The translations under genes were made by a program, and so were the position numbers. 64,000 bases of DNA from Pukyongiella litopenaei (GTDB taxonomy: Bacteria; Pseudomonadota; Alphaproteobacteria; Rhodobacterales; Rhodobacteraceae): assembly GCF_003008555.2 (NCBI RefSeq), contig NZ_CP043619.1, positions 62,001 through 126,000 of the forward strand. The letters run 5' to 3'. The notes beneath the pieces are model-generated. The model did not search any database, was not told the origin of the DNA, and saw only the letters and a program-made list of their open reading frames with translations. This document shows positions 52,040 through 61,253 of this stretch, piece after piece (the stretch's first letter is position 1; the number at the start of each line of letters is the position of its first letter).

Positions 52040-53016
52040 TTCCGTTTCCTCCACATCAGCCAGCCGAAGGACTCTCCCTTGAACGGAAACTCCCGCAGCC
52101 GGTCTATGAATTGCGTCGAAAAGCCCATCGGTCCGCAGCCGTAGCGCCCGGAGGTGGTTGGCACCGGGCGGGTGAATTGCTGCCGGTACTGGCTCTTCTT
52201 GATGATCGGCGCGCTGACCGTCTGGCACAGCGCCGTGCCGCCCGAGGTGCGCCGCGCCAGCAATAGCCGGTGCATCCGCGCAACCATCTTGGTCGCCACC
52301 ACCTGGCTTGCCATTACCCCGCCGACATGGGCGGCCACCTGGCCCTGGATCGGATAGATCGACCCGCCGCAGCCCGCGCACCAGAACAGCGTGTCCATCG
52401 GCAATCCGCCCGAGGAAGATCTCACGCAATCGGCGGCGCAGGCCGCCTGCGCGATCGGATTGGCAAACAGGATCGCTTCGGGATTGATCAGGTTGTTAAG
52501 CTCCGCATCCTGCCAGAGCGGATCGATCTCCGAGATATAGGCCACGTCGAACTGAGCCGATTGCAGGCAGAGGCCATCGACCACGACGCCCAGCCACGAG
52601 ATCAGCGGGTAAAAATAGTAATGCGCCTGCCAGCTCGATCCGGTAGAGCCGCCGTTCTGGGCCGTGGCGCTGGATTTTCCGAGCGACAACAACCCGAAGT
52701 CGATGTCAAAACCCATGTTCACGAAGCAGCCCGCTTCGTTCGCCACGTCGACCAGCCGCGCCGGTTCCCAAAGCCCGATCGACAGGCCGATCCGGGGCGG
52801 TATGCCCGGGCAGACACAGACCGGGAGCGCCTGGTTGGGCGTGTCCGGCCGCCCGCCGCCCCTGATGCTGACCGCCCCCACCGAAATCGGAAAGATGCAG
52901 TCCCAGCAGATCTCTGTAATCGGATTGAGAAACCGCTTGTTGCAGATCGCGGCCACTTCGCTGGCGGTGATCGAGACGATCAGTGCCAGTATCAGGCGGT
53001 TGAACCAGGACTTCAT
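52024..53016 (-). CDS. traU: TraU, conjugal transfer protein
   Basis: 330 aa from ATG 53016, which overlaps the stop of the nuclease gene (ATGA). Signal peptide (MKSWFNRLILALIVSITASE), then conserved Cys-rich blocks: ICNKRFLNPITEICWDCIFP, CVCPGIPPRIGLSIGLWEP and MDTLFWCAGCGGSIYPI. Periplasmic, required for DNA transfer in F. One of the Cys-rich substrates expected for the operon's thioredoxin-fold proteins. Confidence 0.94.
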   Translation of the reverse strand: MKSWFNRLILALIVSITASEVAAICNKRFLNPITEICWDCIFPISVGAVSIRGGGRPDTPNQALPVCVCPGIPPRIGLSIGLWEPARLVDVANEAGCFVNMGFDIDFGLLSLGKSSATAQNGGSTGSSWQAHYYFYPLISWLGVVVDGLCLQSAQFDVAYISEIDPLWQDAELNNLINPEAILFANPIAQAACAADCVRSSSGGLPMDTLFWCAGCGGSIYPIQGQVAAHVGGVMASQVVATKMVARMHRLLLARRTSGGTALCQTVSAPIIKKSQYRQQFTRPVPTTSGRYGCGPMGFSTQFIDRLREFPFKGESFGWLMWRKRNCCAL

Positions 53017-53441
53017 GATCCGCCCGTCCCTGACCCGCACCATGGCTGGCGCGCACCACCGGCGTAGGGCCGCGCCAGCCCTTCCGCGATCAGCAGCGCG
53101 CCGATTTCCTGATTGCCCGCAACCGCCCTGGCGAGACGGCGGCCATACCTGTCCGGACGGGCCCGCACCGTCAGCTCAAGTGCACCGGCTTCCCCGATCA
53201 GCTGCGCAAGACGTCGCGCGGCCCGGTCTCCCAGCGCCGTTTCCGCGGCACAGCGCGCGCGATGGGTTTCCGGCGTGTCGAACCCGGTCAGCCTGTAGCT
53301 GGTCGTGCCATGAGCCACCGTGTCGCCATCGACCACGCGTATCTCTCCGGAGGGCAGCACCAGCCGCTCCCCCTCCTCCCCGCCGCACCGGTCGAGAGCG
53401 AGGCTGGCGGCCACCAGCGCGCAGGGAAGCAGCAGTTTCAT
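53013..53441 (-). CDS. Secreted staphylococcal-nuclease-like protein within the tra operon
   Basis: 142 aa with signal peptide (MKLLLPCALVAASLALDRCG, possible lipoprotein Cys19). SNase domain: VVDGDTVAHGTTSYRLTGFD, TPETHRARCAAE, ARPDRYGRRLAR (catalytic Asp, Glu and Arg in place), ALLIAEGLARPY. It should be a calcium-dependent DNA/RNA-cutting enzyme in the periplasm. ATGA overlaps with traW and traU show it is part of the operon; its job in transfer is unclear (clearing stray DNA, or a non-catalytic role). Confidence 0.85.
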   Translation of the reverse strand: MKLLLPCALVAASLALDRCGGEEGERLVLPSGEIRVVDGDTVAHGTTSYRLTGFDTPETHRARCAAETALGDRAARRLAQLIGEAGALELTVRARPDRYGRRLARAVAGNQEIGALLIAEGLARPYAGGARQPWCGSGTGGS

Positions 53442-54061
53442 CGCTCGTCCCCCACCGCGAATTCCTCCACCCGCATCATCGGATCGGCGCGGCTCACCAC
53501 CGCCGGGACATTGCGGATGCCGAACCGGCCGACCAGCACGCCGTCCTGATCGAAGTAGAAACGCCGCCCATGCGCGCGCATCAGTCCGAGCGGGTCGCCG
53601 CTGACCAGCACCAGCAACGTGTCCAGTTCGTCACCGTCTTCGAGCGCGAACCGCAGCTGCGCCGGATCGTCCCCGTCGAAGAGAACGATGCGCTTGTCGA
53701 ACCGCGACCATGCCAGTGGATTGACCACCGTTCCCGCCCGCGCAAACACCCGACCCCTGTGGTCCGCCAGATCCTCCTTCAGCGTAATCGTCAGATCCAC
53801 GTCCCAGGCGCGATAGTCTTCCGCCTTGCCCAGACCGGGCACCGGACGCGGCCGCTCCGTATAGCGCCGCGTCCGCTCCTGCATGTCCCTGCGCATCGCA
53901 TCCAGTTCACCGGTGGCTTCCATGTCCCGCAGGCGCGTCCGGATGGTGTCGAGAATCGACGGCTCGATCACCTCGAACAGCGGACCATACGTGCCCAGGT
54001 CCTTCGCCGGGGCCGGATGCGCTAACAGCGCCAGCGCCAGCAGGGTCACCGCTCTCCTCAT
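53438..54061 (-). CDS. traW: TraW, pilus assembly protein
   Basis: 207 aa from ATG 54061 (ATGA overlap with the peptidase gene). Signal peptide MRRAVTLLALALLAHPAPAK, then the TraW start KDLGTYGPLFEVIEPSILDT. Later blocks AWDVDLTITLKEDLADHRG, RIVLFDGDDPAQLRFA and RFGIRNVPAVVSRAD (with the conserved Val-Pro) are typical. It works with TrbC. Confidence 0.93.
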   Translation of the reverse strand: MRRAVTLLALALLAHPAPAKDLGTYGPLFEVIEPSILDTIRTRLRDMEATGELDAMRRDMQERTRRYTERPRPVPGLGKAEDYRAWDVDLTITLKEDLADHRGRVFARAGTVVNPLAWSRFDKRIVLFDGDDPAQLRFALEDGDELDTLLVLVSGDPLGLMRAHGRRFYFDQDGVLVGRFGIRNVPAVVSRADPMMRVEEFAVGDER

Positions 54062-54579
54062 CGCAACCACTCCGCAAGGGTCGTCCAATGGGGAAACGGA
54101 ATGGCGATACCCACCGCCCGGATCGCCGTATGGGGAATGGCTCCGATCACCGCATAGCGGCTGTCGAGGCTGTCAGGGCTGTCACCCAGTACGGCGATGC
54201 TTCCGGCTGGAACTTCCGCCGCGTCCCAGAGCGGCAGAAGCAGAGCGCCGTCCCGGCGCTGTGCCTCTACGCAACGGGTGGCGATACACAGACGGTCGTC
54301 GCGCCGCTGCACCACGGGATCACCCGCCAGACCGGCAACCCGCTTGGTGAGATAGATCCTGTCGCCCTCCAGCTTTTCGGCCAGCACCTCCGGCAGGTCG
54401 ATTGCCACGACGGCCCCGCGCCAGGGCAGGCGTGGCCATGTGACCATCGCATAGGCATGATCGGGCAGGCTGTCGGTCGCGTTCACCGTCAGCCGGCCGA
54501 AGGCCAGCAGGTAGTATCCGGCGAGCGCCACCACGAGCCCGGCCGTGCATAGCGATCTGACGGCCCTAGAACGCGCCAT
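54058..54579 (-). CDS. S26-family signal peptidase (TraF-type of the IncP sense)
   Basis: 173 aa with one N-terminal membrane helix (SLCTAGLVVALAGYYLLAFG). S26 catalytic Ser in NATDSLPDHAY and Lys in YLTKRVAGLAGD, plus the GDSPDSLDSRYAV box (S26 box E). It probably cuts the pilin precursor or other exported Tra proteins. IncP TraF and similar transfer peptidases have this size. Overlaps trbI by 14 bp. Confidence 0.88.
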   Translation of the reverse strand: MARSRAVRSLCTAGLVVALAGYYLLAFGRLTVNATDSLPDHAYAMVTWPRLPWRGAVVAIDLPEVLAEKLEGDRIYLTKRVAGLAGDPVVQRRDDRLCIATRCVEAQRRDGALLLPLWDAAEVPAGSIAVLGDSPDSLDSRYAVIGAIPHTAIRAVGIAIPFPHWTTLAEWLR

Positions 54580-54925
54580 CGACCAACACCCTGTTCATGA
54601 TTTCATCGGTTATGTCGGCTGTGGCGGCCGCCGCGCCGGAGAGAACCGCGTTGGCCCGCACCACCACGACACCTTCGGCGGCCGAATAGTCGTGCAGGGC
54701 TTGCGTTACCCGGTCCTGGAACGCGGGCAGCACCGTCGTGAACCCTTCATCGTCGAGCCGGTCGCGGGACCAGATCACGAAGAGCGCGAGGCCGCGTTCG
54801 GGATCGAAGGTGGCAACCGGCCCGGCACCGCCCTGCCCCCGTCCGATCAGCAGCCCGGCCGCCATCGCGATCTGGATCACCACGACAGTACCGAGACCCA
54901 GCAGGATCCTGCCCCGCACCGTCAT
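54566..54925 (-). CDS. trbI: TrbI, F-type
   Basis: 119 aa. One N-terminal membrane helix (ILLGLGTVVVIQIAMAAGLL), then a periplasmic region with the block LALFVIWSRDRLDDEGFTTV. Matches TrbI of F-type systems, which affects pilus retraction. ATGA overlap with traC (54922-54925). Confidence 0.82.
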   Translation of the reverse strand: MTVRGRILLGLGTVVVIQIAMAAGLLIGRGQGGAGPVATFDPERGLALFVIWSRDRLDDEGFTTVLPAFQDRVTQALHDYSAAEGVVVVRANAVLSGAAAATADITDEIMNRVLVDGAF

Positions 54926-57408
54926 GAAACCTCACCCCGTTCGACCAGTGTCCTGATCGCCTCCACGGTGGACATGCCGGAGGCGCGATACTGGTTCATG
55001 CGCTGGACCGTGGCGCCCTTGGAGCTGAAGATCGCCAGCGAGAACGGATCCAGCAGCAGCCGGCCATATGCGAAGCCTTCAGGCATCTGGATCGCGAGTT
55101 CGGCGAACCGGCCTGGTACCGAGGTGAGCGACTTCAGCAACCCCTTCACACCCGGCGTCACGCTTTGCAGCGCGTCGATGCTTTCCGGTTTCTGCGCCAG
55201 GAAGATGCGGTAATCGGAGTTTTCGAGGCAGACATTCGCAGCCGGGTTGGCCGCATAGTCCGACATCGACTGGGTGCCGGTAATCAGGGCGCCGGTGTAT
55301 TTTCGCGCGCGGCGCACGACCCCTTCGATGAAGCTTGCGGTTCCGTCCCCTCTCAGCAGGTCCCAGGCCTCGTCGATCACGATTGCCACCGGCGTGTCGC
55401 GCGGCGTCCTGAACATCAATTCCGTTCCGAGAAACATCATGATCTGCAGGATCGTTGCCTCAAGGCCGGGCTGACCCTTGATGTCGCTCAGTTCGACAAC
55501 CGTGAACGGCGCATCGAGCGCGATATTGGCCTCGCCCTCGAAATAGCCGCCATAGACCCCGCCGCGTGAATAGGCGTTCAGTTTGCGCACCACATCCGGC
55601 AGGCGCGGCTCGTTCGCGGCCGCGCGGTCCAGCTCGTCGCGCACGTCGCTGATTTCTCCTCCCGGCCCCTTTTCGTCCCAGATCTTGGCGATGGCCGAGC
55701 GAATGTAGTCTTCCTCGACACCTTCGACGCGTCCGGCCTTGTTCGAGCCGAGATCGGCCATCGAGGCCACCACCCGCGTGACCAACTCGATCGCATCGGC
55801 CCGGTATTCGTCCTGCACCATGGCCGCCTTGTCGAGCAGCGAGAACGGGTTAAGCCGGTTCACCGTTCCGCCATCGAAGGCGATATGCTTGCCGCCGAGG
55901 ATTTCCGCGGTGGTCCTGAACGAATACCCGTCGTCGATGACCAGGACATGGCCGCCGGCGCTATAGATGCCGCAGGCCAGTTCCTGCATGAAGACCGATT
56001 TCCCGGCTCCGGACTTGCCCACCACGGCGGTGTTGTAATTGCCCGAACTGACGAAGTTGTCCCATTGGAACACCTGGCCCTGCCGCCCGAGCAGCAACAT
56101 GCCGGTGCCCCTGCTGTTGCCCATCCATTCGCCATGTACCGGCAGGAATGCCATGGCCGCCGCGCCCTTGAGCAGCCGCATCCGCATCTGCCGCCCGAAA
56201 TCCGTCATCATGCCGTTTGTGCAGCCGAACGGCAGGCTGGCCAGGAAGAGGGGCAATTGCAGATAGGTGTCTTTCGACAGCTTTACCCGCTGGCGGCGAT
56301 AAATGGATTCCATTTCGCCGGCCGCCGCCTCGGCGTCCCCGGACCCGCCGCAGGCATAGGACACGACGGTATAGAGCGTCTGGAACAGCCGCTCCCCTGC
56401 CCCGAGTTCCGCGGCCAGATCGTCGAACTCCTGTTTCTTTTCGGCGAATTGCGGCACGAACCTGCCGAAAGATGTATTGGCCGCATGTTCGTTCTTCCCG
56501 CGCCGGGCGAGAATGAACGAGCCTGCCTTCTGCGCATTCATCGGTTTCAGCGTGAAACTGGTCAGGACCGGTCCCACTGCGCGATCCATCAGCCGCGCCG
56601 GGTCGCCGTTGAGTGCCATGCCGAGACCGAACACCCATTCGGGTGGGTACGCGTTCACCGACGCGACCGTCGCCGACAGTCCCGGCGATCCCGAAAACCT
56701 CAGCGCATTGCTACCCACGCGCAGCGTGGCCCCCGGCAGCTGGTAATTGAGTGGCATCGCCTCGTCATAGGCTTCAGCGCCCCACTCGCCCTTCGAGCCT
56801 TCCGGCCGGGCGATGTGCAGCAATTCCCGCAACAGGGCCAGGAACTGCACGGGTTCCACGTCGCGTGCCCAGCTGACGGTGCTGAACACGTTGCGCAGGC
56901 CCGAGCGCAGCGAGCCGAGGCGCTTTTCGTCTTCCAGCCCCAGATCGGTGCCTTCCAGCCATCCGGCGATGAAGATATGCCGGTCGAACGGGATCGACCG
57001 TGCGCCGGTATCGCCGCTGCCAAAGCGCATTCCCGCAAGATGCGCCACGCGCTGCCGCACCATCTCATCGACGAGCGGTGATCGGCCCTCGCGCACCGAT
57101 TGCCACCGGCCCGTCACTGCCTCGATCCCCGGCGAAGCCCAGTTGAGAACCTGGACAGTCGCATCCGATGGCAGGTTGGCGGCGATCACGCCGCCGATAT
57201 TCTCCGCCAGATCATTGGCGCCAATGGCCGCCCCGACCTCGATCAGGAAACCGGTGCCATGCTCGAAATAGTAAAGACCCCGTTCCGCGTCATGGAACCG
57301 CCAGGGCAGAATGTCTGACAGAACCTCGCCCGCCATCAGATCCGTGGCGGTATCCGTCAACGGTTCTTCACCGAGAAAACCAGCCAGCATGTCCCGCAGG
57401 AAGCTCAT
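54922..57408 (-). CDS. traC: TraC, secretion ATPase (VirB4-like)
   Basis: 828 aa from ATG 57408 (overlaps the upstream small gene by ATGA). N-terminal TraC_F domain with LPWRFHDAERGLYYFEHGTG; ATPase with AVVGKSGAGKSVFMQEL (Walker A, about 466) and VAIVIDEAWDLLRGDG (Walker B, about 674), and the ALITGTQSMSDYAANPAA box. Cytoplasmic face of the inner membrane; drives pilus assembly and retraction. Confidence 0.95.
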   Translation of the reverse strand: MSFLRDMLAGFLGEEPLTDTATDLMAGEVLSDILPWRFHDAERGLYYFEHGTGFLIEVGAAIGANDLAENIGGVIAANLPSDATVQVLNWASPGIEAVTGRWQSVREGRSPLVDEMVRQRVAHLAGMRFGSGDTGARSIPFDRHIFIAGWLEGTDLGLEDEKRLGSLRSGLRNVFSTVSWARDVEPVQFLALLRELLHIARPEGSKGEWGAEAYDEAMPLNYQLPGATLRVGSNALRFSGSPGLSATVASVNAYPPEWVFGLGMALNGDPARLMDRAVGPVLTSFTLKPMNAQKAGSFILARRGKNEHAANTSFGRFVPQFAEKKQEFDDLAAELGAGERLFQTLYTVVSYACGGSGDAEAAAGEMESIYRRQRVKLSKDTYLQLPLFLASLPFGCTNGMMTDFGRQMRMRLLKGAAAMAFLPVHGEWMGNSRGTGMLLLGRQGQVFQWDNFVSSGNYNTAVVGKSGAGKSVFMQELACGIYSAGGHVLVIDDGYSFRTTAEILGGKHIAFDGGTVNRLNPFSLLDKAAMVQDEYRADAIELVTRVVASMADLGSNKAGRVEGVEEDYIRSAIAKIWDEKGPGGEISDVRDELDRAAANEPRLPDVVRKLNAYSRGGVYGGYFEGEANIALDAPFTVVELSDIKGQPGLEATILQIMMFLGTELMFRTPRDTPVAIVIDEAWDLLRGDGTASFIEGVVRRARKYTGALITGTQSMSDYAANPAANVCLENSDYRIFLAQKPESIDALQSVTPGVKGLLKSLTSVPGRFAELAIQMPEGFAYGRLLLDPFSLAIFSSKGATVQRMNQYRASGMSTVEAIRTLVERGEVS

Positions 57409-57596
57409 CGCCGTTTCCCCTCCCGGCGTACCAGCGAGCCGGTCGCGCCATGCGAAAAGCAACGCCCGGCGCAGTCAAGCCGGTCCCAGGTCCAGTCGTG
57501 TAGTTCGCGGATGTTTTCTTTCGGCATCCAGACCGCGACTTCCGCGAAATCCGCGTCCCGCCACCGTATCCTGATCCCCGCCATCTGACGTGCCAT
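57405..57596 (-). CDS. Small hypothetical protein between traV and traC
   Basis: 63 aa from ATG 57596 (a GTG at 57632 would overlap traV by 13 bp). Trp-rich: IRIRWRDADFAEVAVWMPKE, ELHDWTWDRLDCAGRC. ATGA overlap with traC. No known family; probably a genuine small part of the operon, since the space is otherwise tightly filled. Confidence 0.6.
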   Translation of the reverse strand: MARQMAGIRIRWRDADFAEVAVWMPKENIRELHDWTWDRLDCAGRCFSHGATGSLVRREGKRR

Positions 57597-57619
57597 TTTT
57601 GCCCGCCTGGCCGCCCTGC

Positions 57620-58021
57620 TCACTGGCGCCACCGCCCTTCCTGGATCACGAAATGCACGAACCGGGCCTCATTCAGGATGCCACCGTCGTCGAGGATCGG
57701 CGCGATCCACAGCGTTCCCACGATCTCGGGCGAACGATAGGCGGCCGCGTTATAGGGAAAGCCCCCGTCGGGCAGGCCCACGGCACCGCCCTTGCCTGTC
57801 CAGAGCGGGTTTTGAGTGAGGCTCTTGACCGCCGTGTCTTCGGGCCGCTCCGCAACCGAGCGTGTGCCCACCGCCCCTGTTCCGTCCACCGCCGAAATCG
57901 TCGTACAGGGAGACCCCGCCTGGGCTTCGCAGAGGAAATCCCGCTCGGTATTGCTGGCGCAGGCCGAAAGCGCCACAACGCCGATCATTGCCGCACCGGC
58001 ACGAAACCGCATCGTCATCAT
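57620..58021 (-). CDS. traV: TraV, outer-membrane lipoprotein of the channel
   Basis: 133 aa from ATG 58021 overlapping the traB stop. Lipoprotein signal MTMRFRAGAAMIGVVALSAC with Cys after LSA, then CASNTERDFLCEAQAGSPC, the short Cys pattern typical of TraV. Forms the VirB7-like outer-membrane part with TraK and TraB. Confidence 0.88.
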   Translation of the reverse strand: MMTMRFRAGAAMIGVVALSACASNTERDFLCEAQAGSPCTTISAVDGTGAVGTRSVAERPEDTAVKSLTQNPLWTGKGGAVGLPDGGFPYNAAAYRSPEIVGTLWIAPILDDGGILNEARFVHFVIQEGRWRQ

Positions 58022-59283
58022 CCCTTCAGTTCCACGCCTTCGAGAAACACCAGTTCCACCCTCGTGCCGCCATAGAGCGAAACCACCGGCTGATACTGCT
58101 CGGCGCGCTTGACGTAGTAATCCGCGAGCGTATTCGCGGCGCTTTCCGCGCCGCCGGCGACCGCACCGACCCCGGCGCCTCTCAGCAATTCCTGTGTCGA
58201 TGCCGTGTCCTGGAACATCTGCGCCGTTGCGGCGGCATTCAGCGTCGAGCCAAGCCCGCCAAGAAGCCCGGCCGCAAGAGCGTTCCGCATCTGCGGTCCT
58301 TCCCGGCTCACGACCTGTCCACGCACACCTTCCTTGCCCGATCCGGCCATGTAGCCGGCGACCTTCGTTTCCAGGACTGCGCCGTGGCGGTTCACGCAGG
58401 TCATGCCGATCAGGCGCACCTTGACCCGTTCCGACGACAGATCGCCGGTTGCCGACCCCTGTACCGTGCATCCCTTGAGATTGACCTTTGCCGGACCCCG
58501 CCCGCCCACGGCCGCGCTGACCGCCGGCCCCGTGATCCGGAACAGGACCGGGATCGGGTTTTCGCGGTTAGAGACATTGGTGGACGCATCCGCGCCCGAC
58601 AGCACCACCGCCGGCGCATAGCTGCCCGCCGGCAGGTAACTGCCGAGTGTCCGTACCTCACGTTCTTCGACCTCCGGCGCCTCCATGGCCGCCAGGGTGA
58701 AGCTTTGCCCGAACCCGGAACTGACCGCATTGCCATCGGCATCGACCCGTTGCGCGCCGCGGGCGGCCGCACGGGTCGGTGGCCGGCGCTCGATGAAATC
58801 CGTGCCCGGTCCCTCGGCCGCAATCCGGCGTTCCAGTTTTTCCCGGCCCGTCAGGGGCCGGTCGCCGCCGCCGTTATCCGCAGCCGCGCCGTCCTGTGCG
58901 CGACCGGTCAGCTCCTGTTCCAGTTCCACGATGCGGGTGGCCTGTTGCAGGATCTGTTCGTCATACTCTTCCCGGATCGCCGCCACTTCCGTCTGCGCGT
59001 CGCTGCGCGCCTGTTCAAGCAGCTTGCGCTGTTCCTCCATTTCCTGCCGCAACCGCTCCATTTCCACGCGGCCCTGCGTAATCCACGACATTTCCGGCGA
59101 GGCCGCGGCGGTGCGGTCCGAAATGATCGTCTCATCCACCGTGACCGGGGCGACGCCTGTAATGACGCTGCCGTTCGGTGGCCCCATCAGGGCGCCGAGC
59201 CCCAGAAACAGCGCCAGCACCACCGCGCCGAGAACGCCAATGGCAACAACTTGTTTCTTCTTGCGATCCGGCTGCACGCTCAT
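58018..59283 (-). CDS. traB: TraB, VirB10-like channel scaffold
   Basis: 421 aa. N-terminal cytoplasmic tail and one membrane helix (VVAIGVLGAVVLALFLGLGA), a coiled coil (residues about 70-125, MERLRQEMEEQRKLLEQARS), then the VirB10 beta-barrel domain with the blocks GSYAPAVVLSGADASTNVS and RLIGMTCVNRHGAVLETKVA. Spans both membranes. ATGA overlap with traK (59280-59283). Confidence 0.94.
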   Translation of the reverse strand: MSVQPDRKKKQVVAIGVLGAVVLALFLGLGALMGPPNGSVITGVAPVTVDETIISDRTAAASPEMSWITQGRVEMERLRQEMEEQRKLLEQARSDAQTEVAAIREEYDEQILQQATRIVELEQELTGRAQDGAAADNGGGDRPLTGREKLERRIAAEGPGTDFIERRPPTRAAARGAQRVDADGNAVSSGFGQSFTLAAMEAPEVEEREVRTLGSYLPAGSYAPAVVLSGADASTNVSNRENPIPVLFRITGPAVSAAVGGRGPAKVNLKGCTVQGSATGDLSSERVKVRLIGMTCVNRHGAVLETKVAGYMAGSGKEGVRGQVVSREGPQMRNALAAGLLGGLGSTLNAAATAQMFQDTASTQELLRGAGVGAVAGGAESAANTLADYYVKRAEQYQPVVSLYGGTRVELVFLEGVELKG

Positions 59284-59999
59284 TTGTTCCTCACCACGAC
59301 GACCCAGGACCGTTCCCGCGCCGCGAGGCTGTTCTTCTGGACCCAGACAGCCAGAACGCCACTGCGGTAGAACTCCTGCTCCCGCACCTGTTTCGGCGAC
59401 GCGCCGGCTGAGGCCACCCGCACCTCCCCCACCAGATCGCCGATCCGGAGAGACGAGATCAGCGTGCCGTTGCGCCCGCTTTTCGGCCAGGGTGTGCGGA
59501 TCTTCCGCAGGATCGTCTTCCGCGTCGCATCCGTGAGCTGTGCCACAAGCCTGTCGCCGCCCCCGATCGAGGTTTCCGCAAATCCGCCGGCGGCGTCCCC
59601 GCTGCTCGCCGCGCCAGCCGACGTGGCCGTCGCCGGCACCCCCGCAAGCTTGACGATGATCGTCTGGGTGCTGGCCCGGATCGGCAGGATCTCGATCGCC
59701 ACCGTCCGGCCTTGTTCGGTAACCAGGTAACCGCCTTCCTTGTCCGGCATGGTATTGTCCGGCCCGACATAGCGGATGAAGATGTCGCCGGTATTCTTGT
59801 CGTTTCTGACCTGGTAGACTGACGCCTGATCGTCATTGACGATGGAGGTGATCCGGTCCCCCTTCACGCTGACCCGTGTGATCCCGGTGATCGAGGCGCG
59901 GAACCGGACCAGCCCGTCCTCACGGACACTGTGGGTTTCGGTGCCGGCCTGTGCCGCCCCGGCCACCATCAGCGCCATTGCCATTGCAGCATACCGCAT
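59280..59999 (-). CDS. traK: TraK, VirB9-like secretin-type protein
   Basis: 239 aa with signal peptide (MRYAAMAMALMVAGAAQAGT). TraK blocks: VRFRASITGITRVSVKGDRI, DIFIRYVGPDN, and the C-terminal SGVLAVWVQKNSLAARERSW. Outer-membrane core complex with TraV and TraB. Starts directly after the traE stop (59999/60000). Confidence 0.92.
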   Translation of the reverse strand: MRYAAMAMALMVAGAAQAGTETHSVREDGLVRFRASITGITRVSVKGDRITSIVNDDQASVYQVRNDKNTGDIFIRYVGPDNTMPDKEGGYLVTEQGRTVAIEILPIRASTQTIIVKLAGVPATATSAGAASSGDAAGGFAETSIGGGDRLVAQLTDATRKTILRKIRTPWPKSGRNGTLISSLRIGDLVGEVRVASAGASPKQVREQEFYRSGVLAVWVQKNSLAARERSWVVVVRNK

Positions 60000-60551
60000 T
60001 CAGTCCTCCGTCAACTTGCCAATGGATGCGAGCCGGACCGATCCCGCCTGTGGCTTGAACCGGATCAGAATGCGCCGGTCCTCGCGCGTGACCTGCGTCG
60101 TTTCCAGGTAGGTTCCCAGAACACCGTCCACGACGACCTCGTAGGCGGCGAAATTGTGTTCGATTTTTCGGGGGAAGAAGATCGTGGTGATCTTGCGCTC
60201 GGCAATGTCGGTCGCGTTGCGGTCATAGGCGACCAGGATCGCGGCCCGTTCACCGGGGCCGCTCAGCCGTTCCAGCACGCTGCGCCCGTATTCGACCGTT
60301 TGCGGCGACACGTTGTACATCGCGTAAACCGCATCGAGCGCCAGCGCCTCGATGTAACCCTTGTCCACCGCGCCGCGCGCCACCATTCCGTCGCTTACAG
60401 ATGTGGGCACCAGCACCACCTGGTAGGAATGCGTGAATATCTTGAGCGCCAGCAGGGCTGCCACAACCACAAGCGCCACGACCTTGAAACTCAGGACCCC
60501 GATCAGCCGTTGCTGACGCTGCACCCGGCGGTTCAGATGATGGTAGTTCAT
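60000..60551 (-). CDS. traE: TraE, VirB5/VirB8-like pilus assembly protein
   Basis: 183 aa. One N-terminal membrane helix (LIGVLSFKVVALVVVAALLA), then the TraE periplasmic domain (SDGMVARGAVDKGYIEALAL, DATDIAERKITTIFFP-type blocks). VirB8-like fold inferred from family. Followed after 3 bp (upstream side) by traL. Confidence 0.92.
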   Translation of the reverse strand: MNYHHLNRRVQRQQRLIGVLSFKVVALVVVAALLALKIFTHSYQVVLVPTSVSDGMVARGAVDKGYIEALALDAVYAMYNVSPQTVEYGRSVLERLSGPGERAAILVAYDRNATDIAERKITTIFFPRKIEHNFAAYEVVVDGVLGTYLETTQVTREDRRILIRFKPQAGSVRLASIGKLTED

Positions 60552-60554
60552 CCC

Positions 60555-60842
60555 TCACGCTCTCCAGGTGCTGACCGCGCTGTCGGGCAAGGCCCGATAG
60601 GGCGACACCTCGCTCGGGATGATCCAGTAGAGCAACGCCAGAAGGCCGGTCAGCCCCCGCTCGCCCTTGATACGTTTCCAGACGAGGTAAGCAACGATCG
60701 TCAGCCCGATGCCGACAAACACCTTCTTCGACATGAGGCCGAGGACACAGGGAATGATCGCGACGATCGCTTCATCGGCGGGAAGAAAGAAGAACTGCGG
60801 CGGATCCTGCAGCCGTTGTTCAACGCGGATGACCTTGCTCAT
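60555..60842 (-). CDS. traL: TraL, pilus assembly membrane protein
   Basis: 95 aa. MSKVIRVEQRLQDPPQFFFL start, then two or three hydrophobic segments (EAIVAIIPCVLGLMSKKVFV, GIGLTIVAYLVWKRIKGER, LTGLLALLYWIIP). VirB3-like inner-membrane protein. Between traA and traE as in F. Confidence 0.92.
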   Translation of the reverse strand: MSKVIRVEQRLQDPPQFFFLPADEAIVAIIPCVLGLMSKKVFVGIGLTIVAYLVWKRIKGERGLTGLLALLYWIIPSEVSPYRALPDSAVSTWRA

Positions 60843-60896
60843 TATGTAACTCTCACAGGAAAGGTGCCCCCGCGCCCGGGCGCAGGGGCAGGCGGG

Positions 60897-61253
60897 TTAC
60901 CGCGTTACGGACTGGACAACCGGCGTTTGCCCCAGAAGCAGATCGGTGCTGGCGGTGACGCCGCCGAAGCTGGTCAGCGTGGTTACGCCATAGCCGAGGA
61001 ACACGGCGACCCCGAAGGCGATGCCCACGTAGGTCCACCGGCCCGTGAAGGCGAGGACGATGCCGGCGATGATCACGGAAATGATCATGATGACATAGCC
61101 GCCGGCTCCGGCGAGCAGCGTATCGAGATCCTGCCCGAGCGCGTAGAAGCCCGCTTCGATGCCCGCGTTTGTGCCGGCCGCAGACGCCGCCGATCCCGCC
61201 GCGGCCAAGGCTGTGACCAGTATAGCCTTGCGCCCCATCTTGCTGAAGTTCAT
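60897..61253 (-). CDS. traA: TraA, pilin precursor
   Basis: 118 aa. Long leader (MNFSKMGRKAILVTALAAAG, SAASAAG cut site), then two hydrophobic segments (GGYVIMIISVIIAGIVLAFT and WTYVGIAFGVAVFLGYGVTT), the layout of F-type pilin. Translation signals: AGGAACGAGGG shortly before ATG 61253, shared with traD. An intrinsic terminator lies just upstream (61291-61320), so its level may be set by read-through. Confidence 0.9.
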   Translation of the reverse strand: MNFSKMGRKAILVTALAAAGSAASAAGTNAGIEAGFYALGQDLDTLLAGAGGYVIMIISVIIAGIVLAFTGRWTYVGIAFGVAVFLGYGVTTLTSFGGVTASTDLLLGQTPVVQSVTR

